A stretch of DNA of 8,963 nt from Planctomycetaceae bacterium (GTDB lineage Bacteria; Planctomycetota; Planctomycetia; Pirellulales; Pirellulaceae): contig SLEY01000519.1 of assembly GCA_007124535.1 (NCBI GenBank), positions 1 through 8,963 on the forward strand. Reading direction: 5' to 3'. How positions within the stretch are numbered: the first letter of the stretch is position 1; every line of letters starts with the position of its first letter. This document shows positions 6,523-8,963 of this stretch, piece by piece. Under the pieces are notes generated by a model. It was not told the DNA's origin. It ran no database searches and saw only the letters and a program-made list of their open reading frames with translations. The position numbers and the translations under genes are program-made.

Positions 6523-7799
6523 GATGCACCGTCCTCGCCGTCCCCCACCGCGTGACGCACGACTTCCACCAGCAGGCAGGCGTGCTCTTCCGCCTCCAGG
6601 ACCCGGAATTCCAGCGGCCCCCAAACCACCTGATCCCCTTCGCTCGGCAACCGGTACAACGTCTCTTGCAACACCCCGGCAACCGTCGCATTGCGGCTGT
6701 GAGGCAAGCGGACCCCCAACTCGCGCGCCAGCGAACGGATCCCCGCCACCCCGGTCACATGCCACACATCCGACGACACCTGCCGGATCGGCGGGCGGTT
6801 CAACAAACGGGCACTGCGATTCGGTTGGTCCGAAAACATCGTGTCCAACAAATCGTGGTACGTCAGGATCCCGATCGTGTCCCCGAATTCGTTGACCACC
6901 GCCACCACCTCGCGATCCAAATCCACCATCTGCTGGAACGCGTCGGCCACCGAGGCGCACCAGGGCAGGTACAGCACCGGGCGAGCCAGACGCTCCAGAT
7001 GATCCGCCGGCAACTGACTCAGCTGGCCCAAATCCACCGCCGCCACAATCTCCCCCCCATCCGGATCAGCGATCACTAGGTAGCCCGGAGGCGTTAAACC
7101 CTCGCCCAAATCCTCCCAGCTCACCGGAGGTCGAAATACCTCGAACTGCGCCCGAGGCCGCATCCATTCGTCCAATCGAATGTCCGACATGGCCACGATG
7201 TTGTTCAATACCATCCGGCCCTCCTGCACCAACTCCGCGTCCCCCCGCGAAACATCGATGGCCCGAGCCAGATCCGTCGCATCCAAATAGGGTTCCGCCC
7301 GAAAGTGGGGCCAGATCAGCCGCCGCGACAACAGGTTCGCCATCCGTAACGCCGGCAGAAAGGGCGTCACGATTCGGACAGCCAAAGACAACAAAGGGGC
7401 CAGGACCGGGGCTAACGACGGAGCCACCAGCACGGCCAGTGTCTTCGGCAGCATCTCACTGAAAAATATAATCGTCAGCAAGGCGCCAGCCGCAAAACCC
7501 AATGCCCAGCGGGGATCGCCCGCCCCGCCCCGCTCCAGCTGGAAACCAACAATCGAGGCCACCCCGAAATATGCCATGTTGAACAGCAGATTCCAAAACA
7601 AAATCGCCGTCAACAAACGATCCGGATCGGCCAGCAACGACGCCGCCAGACGCTGAGCCCGGCTGCCGACCGCCAGTTTGCGCCGCTCGGGCAGACGCAA
7701 CGAAAATAACGCCGCTTCACTGGCCGAAAAAAATGCCGAGGCGCTCATCAGCACCAACATCCCCACCAGCCACGGCAGCATCTCCAACCACAAGGCCAC
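6519..7799 (-). CDS. DUF21-CBS-CorC_HlyC membrane protein (hemolysin C / CorC-like)
   Basis: A 426-residue inner-membrane protein with the full CorC/HlyC layout. DUF21 spans about residues 1-190, with FFSASEAALFSL (23-34) in TM1 and FFSEMLPKTLAV (112-123) in TM3. The TM2 signature is atypical: FWNLLFN (68-74) where relatives, including the next gene, have GNNLxN. A CBS pair lies at about 205-325, including VVAVVNEFGDTIGILTYHDL (298-317). A CorC_HlyC domain occupies about 345-416 (LARELGVRLP, ATVAGVLQETLYRLPSEGD). Relatives are implicated in Mg2+/Co2+ homeostasis; the old 'hemolysin' label is not evidence of toxicity. The GTG at 7799 is preferred because GAGGA sits seven bases upstream and TM1 follows closely. 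Met7 (7781) is the alternative start, and the frame open to 7859 would overlap the permease. It starts 22 bp after the permease stop and overlaps the next DUF21 gene by four bases. Confidence 0.87.
   Translation of the reverse strand: MALWLEMLPWLVGMLVLMSASAFFSASEAALFSLRLPERRKLAVGSRAQRLAASLLADPDRLLTAILFWNLLFNMAYFGVASIVGFQLERGGAGDPRWALGFAAGALLTIIFFSEMLPKTLAVLVAPSLAPVLAPLLSLAVRIVTPFLPALRMANLLSRRLIWPHFRAEPYLDATDLARAIDVSRGDAELVQEGRMVLNNIVAMSDIRLDEWMRPRAQFEVFRPPVSWEDLGEGLTPPGYLVIADPDGGEIVAAVDLGQLSQLPADHLERLARPVLYLPWCASVADAFQQMVDLDREVVAVVNEFGDTIGILTYHDLLDTMFSDQPNRSARLLNRPPIRQVSSDVWHVTGVAGIRSLARELGVRLPHSRNATVAGVLQETLYRLPSEGDQVVWGPLEFRVLEAEEHACLLVEVVRHAVGDGEDGAS
6532..6536 (-). promoter_or_regulatory. 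Ribosome binding site supporting the GTG start of the second DUF21 gene
   Basis: GAGGA lies nine bases before the GTG at 6522, within the last codons (GEDGAS) of the preceding gene. With the GTGA stop-start overlap it argues for translational coupling. Confidence 0.45.
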
Positions 7800-7806
7800 G
7801 TCGCCG

Positions 7807-7811
7807 TCCTC
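7807..7811 (-). promoter_or_regulatory. Ribosome binding site supporting the GTG start of the first DUF21 gene
   Basis: GAGGA lies seven bases before the GTG at 7799, inside the 22-bp gap after the permease stop. It is part of a 10-mer, GCGAGGACGG, that also precedes the GTG start of the second DUF21 gene. Confidence 0.5.
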
Positions 7812-7821
7812 GCAACCGCCT

Positions 7822-8963
7822 CTATTCCTCGCCCGGTACCTTCGTCCGACCCATCGCAATGTCGAACTCGTAAATCCCCGGAATCAACATGGCCGCCGTC
7901 GTAAATCCGTAAATCGTCACCGTCACCAGAAATACCGCCAGCGGATTGCCCAGCAGAAAACTCGTGATCGAATAAAACGTGGCTAAAGGAAGCGCCAGCG
8001 AAGCCAATTGGATCGCTTGCGAGGGGTTGCGGTAGCCCAACGTGACAAACAACCCCACGCTACCCCCCAAAATGAACGCCAAAAAAGGCCCCAATTGCGT
8101 CTGGAACGATCCGGCAAACGACACCATGATCAGCATGCAGGTGACTACCCCCAAAAACAAGAAGAATACAACCCCCAAGCTGACTCCAATCGCCGTGCGC
8201 GAATTCGCATAGTTCATCCCGCAATGCAAGCCCAACATGTTCACAAACAGGAACATGACGGCCAAACCCACCAGCACATACAGAAAATTCTCGCCGCTCA
8301 AGCCTCCCTGCCACCACAAATAGCCACACAACAGCATCGGCAACAGGACCATCTCCTTCGTCACCCACAACACGCCGCCCAGTTTGCCAAATACGAACTC
8401 GCGAGGCGAAAGGTCCGTCACCAGCAACAGGTCCAACGCCTGACCGTCCCGTTCGTTCGTTACCGAGGTCACCGCCAGGGCATTGACCAATACCAGACTG
8501 ACCAGGAAGAACGGGGCCAGGGGTCGCGCTGCCCGCGGGATCAAGGCCCCCGCATCCGCAACTTGACCCAACGACCAGTACAGCCCCGCGGCGGCCATTA
8601 CAAACAGCAGCAAGTAGGCCGCGCGAATCAACAACACCTTGCGCCCGTGAGCCCACGTGCAGACCTCGCGCCACAGGATCGGATTGTCCCACACCTGGCG
8701 GGTGACCAGACGCGTGTCCTGGACCCGCGCATCCACATGACTCGAACGAGCGGATTCCGCCAGTTCCCCCTCCGCCACGCCGGATTGAACCAAGTCGTGT
8801 TCGACCCCCCAAATGCTGGACGCCGCCGGACGCTCCCGCTGTTCCCAACGCACCTCGCGCGACGGATTCCACACCCGCACGCGGGCGATCGCAATCGCGT
8901 TCAATAGCACCGTTCCGCTCAAGGACGTGATCAAAAACAGCAACACCCCGTCGCGCAGCGGCC
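7822..8963 (-). CDS. ABC-2 type transporter permease, C-terminal part (5' end outside window)
   Basis: The frame is open to the window edge, leaving 379 residues counted from the first whole codon (8961). The N-terminal piece is PLRDGVLLFLITSL..., so the GTG at 8946 is probably not the true start. The first hydrophobic segment (about 6-26) ends in RVRVWNPSRE, which reads as the end of a first membrane module. A soluble linker of about 80 residues ends in VWDNPILWREVCTWAHGRK (about 90-108). A second ABC-2 bundle follows, with about seven hydrophobic segments. It includes the permease signature NERDGQALDLLLVTDLSPRE (169-188) followed by FVFGKLGG, matching the usual 'E...ldlLL.tpls..e...gKl' pattern. 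It should pair with an ATP-binding subunit encoded upstream, outside the window; the substrate is unknown. It is the first visible gene of the minus-strand string, ending with TAG 22 bp before the first DUF21 gene. Confidence 0.82.
   Translation of the reverse strand, partial: PLRDGVLLFLITSLSGTVLLNAIAIARVRVWNPSREVRWEQRERPAASSIWGVEHDLVQSGVAEGELAESARSSHVDARVQDTRLVTRQVWDNPILWREVCTWAHGRKVLLIRAAYLLLFVMAAAGLYWSLGQVADAGALIPRAARPLAPFFLVSLVLVNALAVTSVTNERDGQALDLLLVTDLSPREFVFGKLGGVLWVTKEMVLLPMLLCGYLWWQGGLSGENFLYVLVGLAVMFLFVNMLGLHCGMNYANSRTAIGVSLGVVFFLFLGVVTCMLIMVSFAGSFQTQLGPFLAFILGGSVGLFVTLGYRNPSQAIQLASLALPLATFYSITSFLLGNPLAVFLVTVTIYGFTTAAMLIPGIYEFDIAMGRTKVPGEE

Noticed and set aside
5275..6555. 426-codon plus-strand open frame over the second DUF21 gene
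   Set aside because: Low-complexity Gln/Arg/His/Pro composition; the minus strand encodes membrane and CBS motifs.
6523..6960. 146-codon N-terminal extension of the second DUF21 protein
   Set aside because: Gly/Arg-rich out-of-frame reading of the first DUF21 gene; the GTG at 6522 begins directly before TM1.
8008..8907. 299-codon plus-strand open frame over the permease
   Set aside because: Antisense of hydrophobic codons gives a Gln/Arg/His-rich reading, a typical artefact.

Overview
The window is GC-rich, gene-dense bacterial DNA. It most resembles a planctomycete (Pirellulales-like) chromosome: an exported M60-type metallopeptidase and a very long exported heparinase II/III-type protein lie beside a DUF21/CBS gene pair and an ABC-2 permease whose 'DNP(I/V)LWRE' linker I associate with that phylum. 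The taxonomic call is inference from gene content; there is no rRNA or other marker in the window.

Layout. Positions 1-210 are non-coding leader for a plus-strand gene and contain two inverted repeats. Positions 211-2430 (+) encode a predicted secreted zinc metallopeptidase. It has an intact HEMGH...E site and an N-terminal module that looks like the vertebrate TCAF (FAM115) proteins. A 61-bp convergent gap (2431-2491) has no clear terminator. The rest, 2492-8963, is a minus-strand gene string, read right to left: an ABC-2 permease cut by the window edge (8963-7822); a DUF21-CBS-CorC_HlyC membrane protein (7799-6519); a second DUF21-CBS protein lacking the CorC_HlyC tail (6522-5488); and a 999-residue secreted heparinase II/III-type protein with a zinc-ribbon-like Cys4 motif (5491-2492). 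Gaps are 22 bp, then a GTGA overlap, then an ATGA overlap, so the string looks like one transcript with translational coupling.

How they may work together (inference): the permease and the paired DUF21/CNNM-like proteins look like an inner-membrane transport and ion-homeostasis module. The lyase-like protein and the convergent M60-like peptidase are both exported and could attack the glycan and protein parts of glycoproteins or proteoglycans. No tRNA, rRNA, CRISPR, transposase or integrase is visible. The most notable points are the TCAF-like architecture with an intact zincin site, the coupling of a lyase-like gene to CNNM-type genes, and a three-copy 9-bp tandem repeat lying across the lyase start codon.
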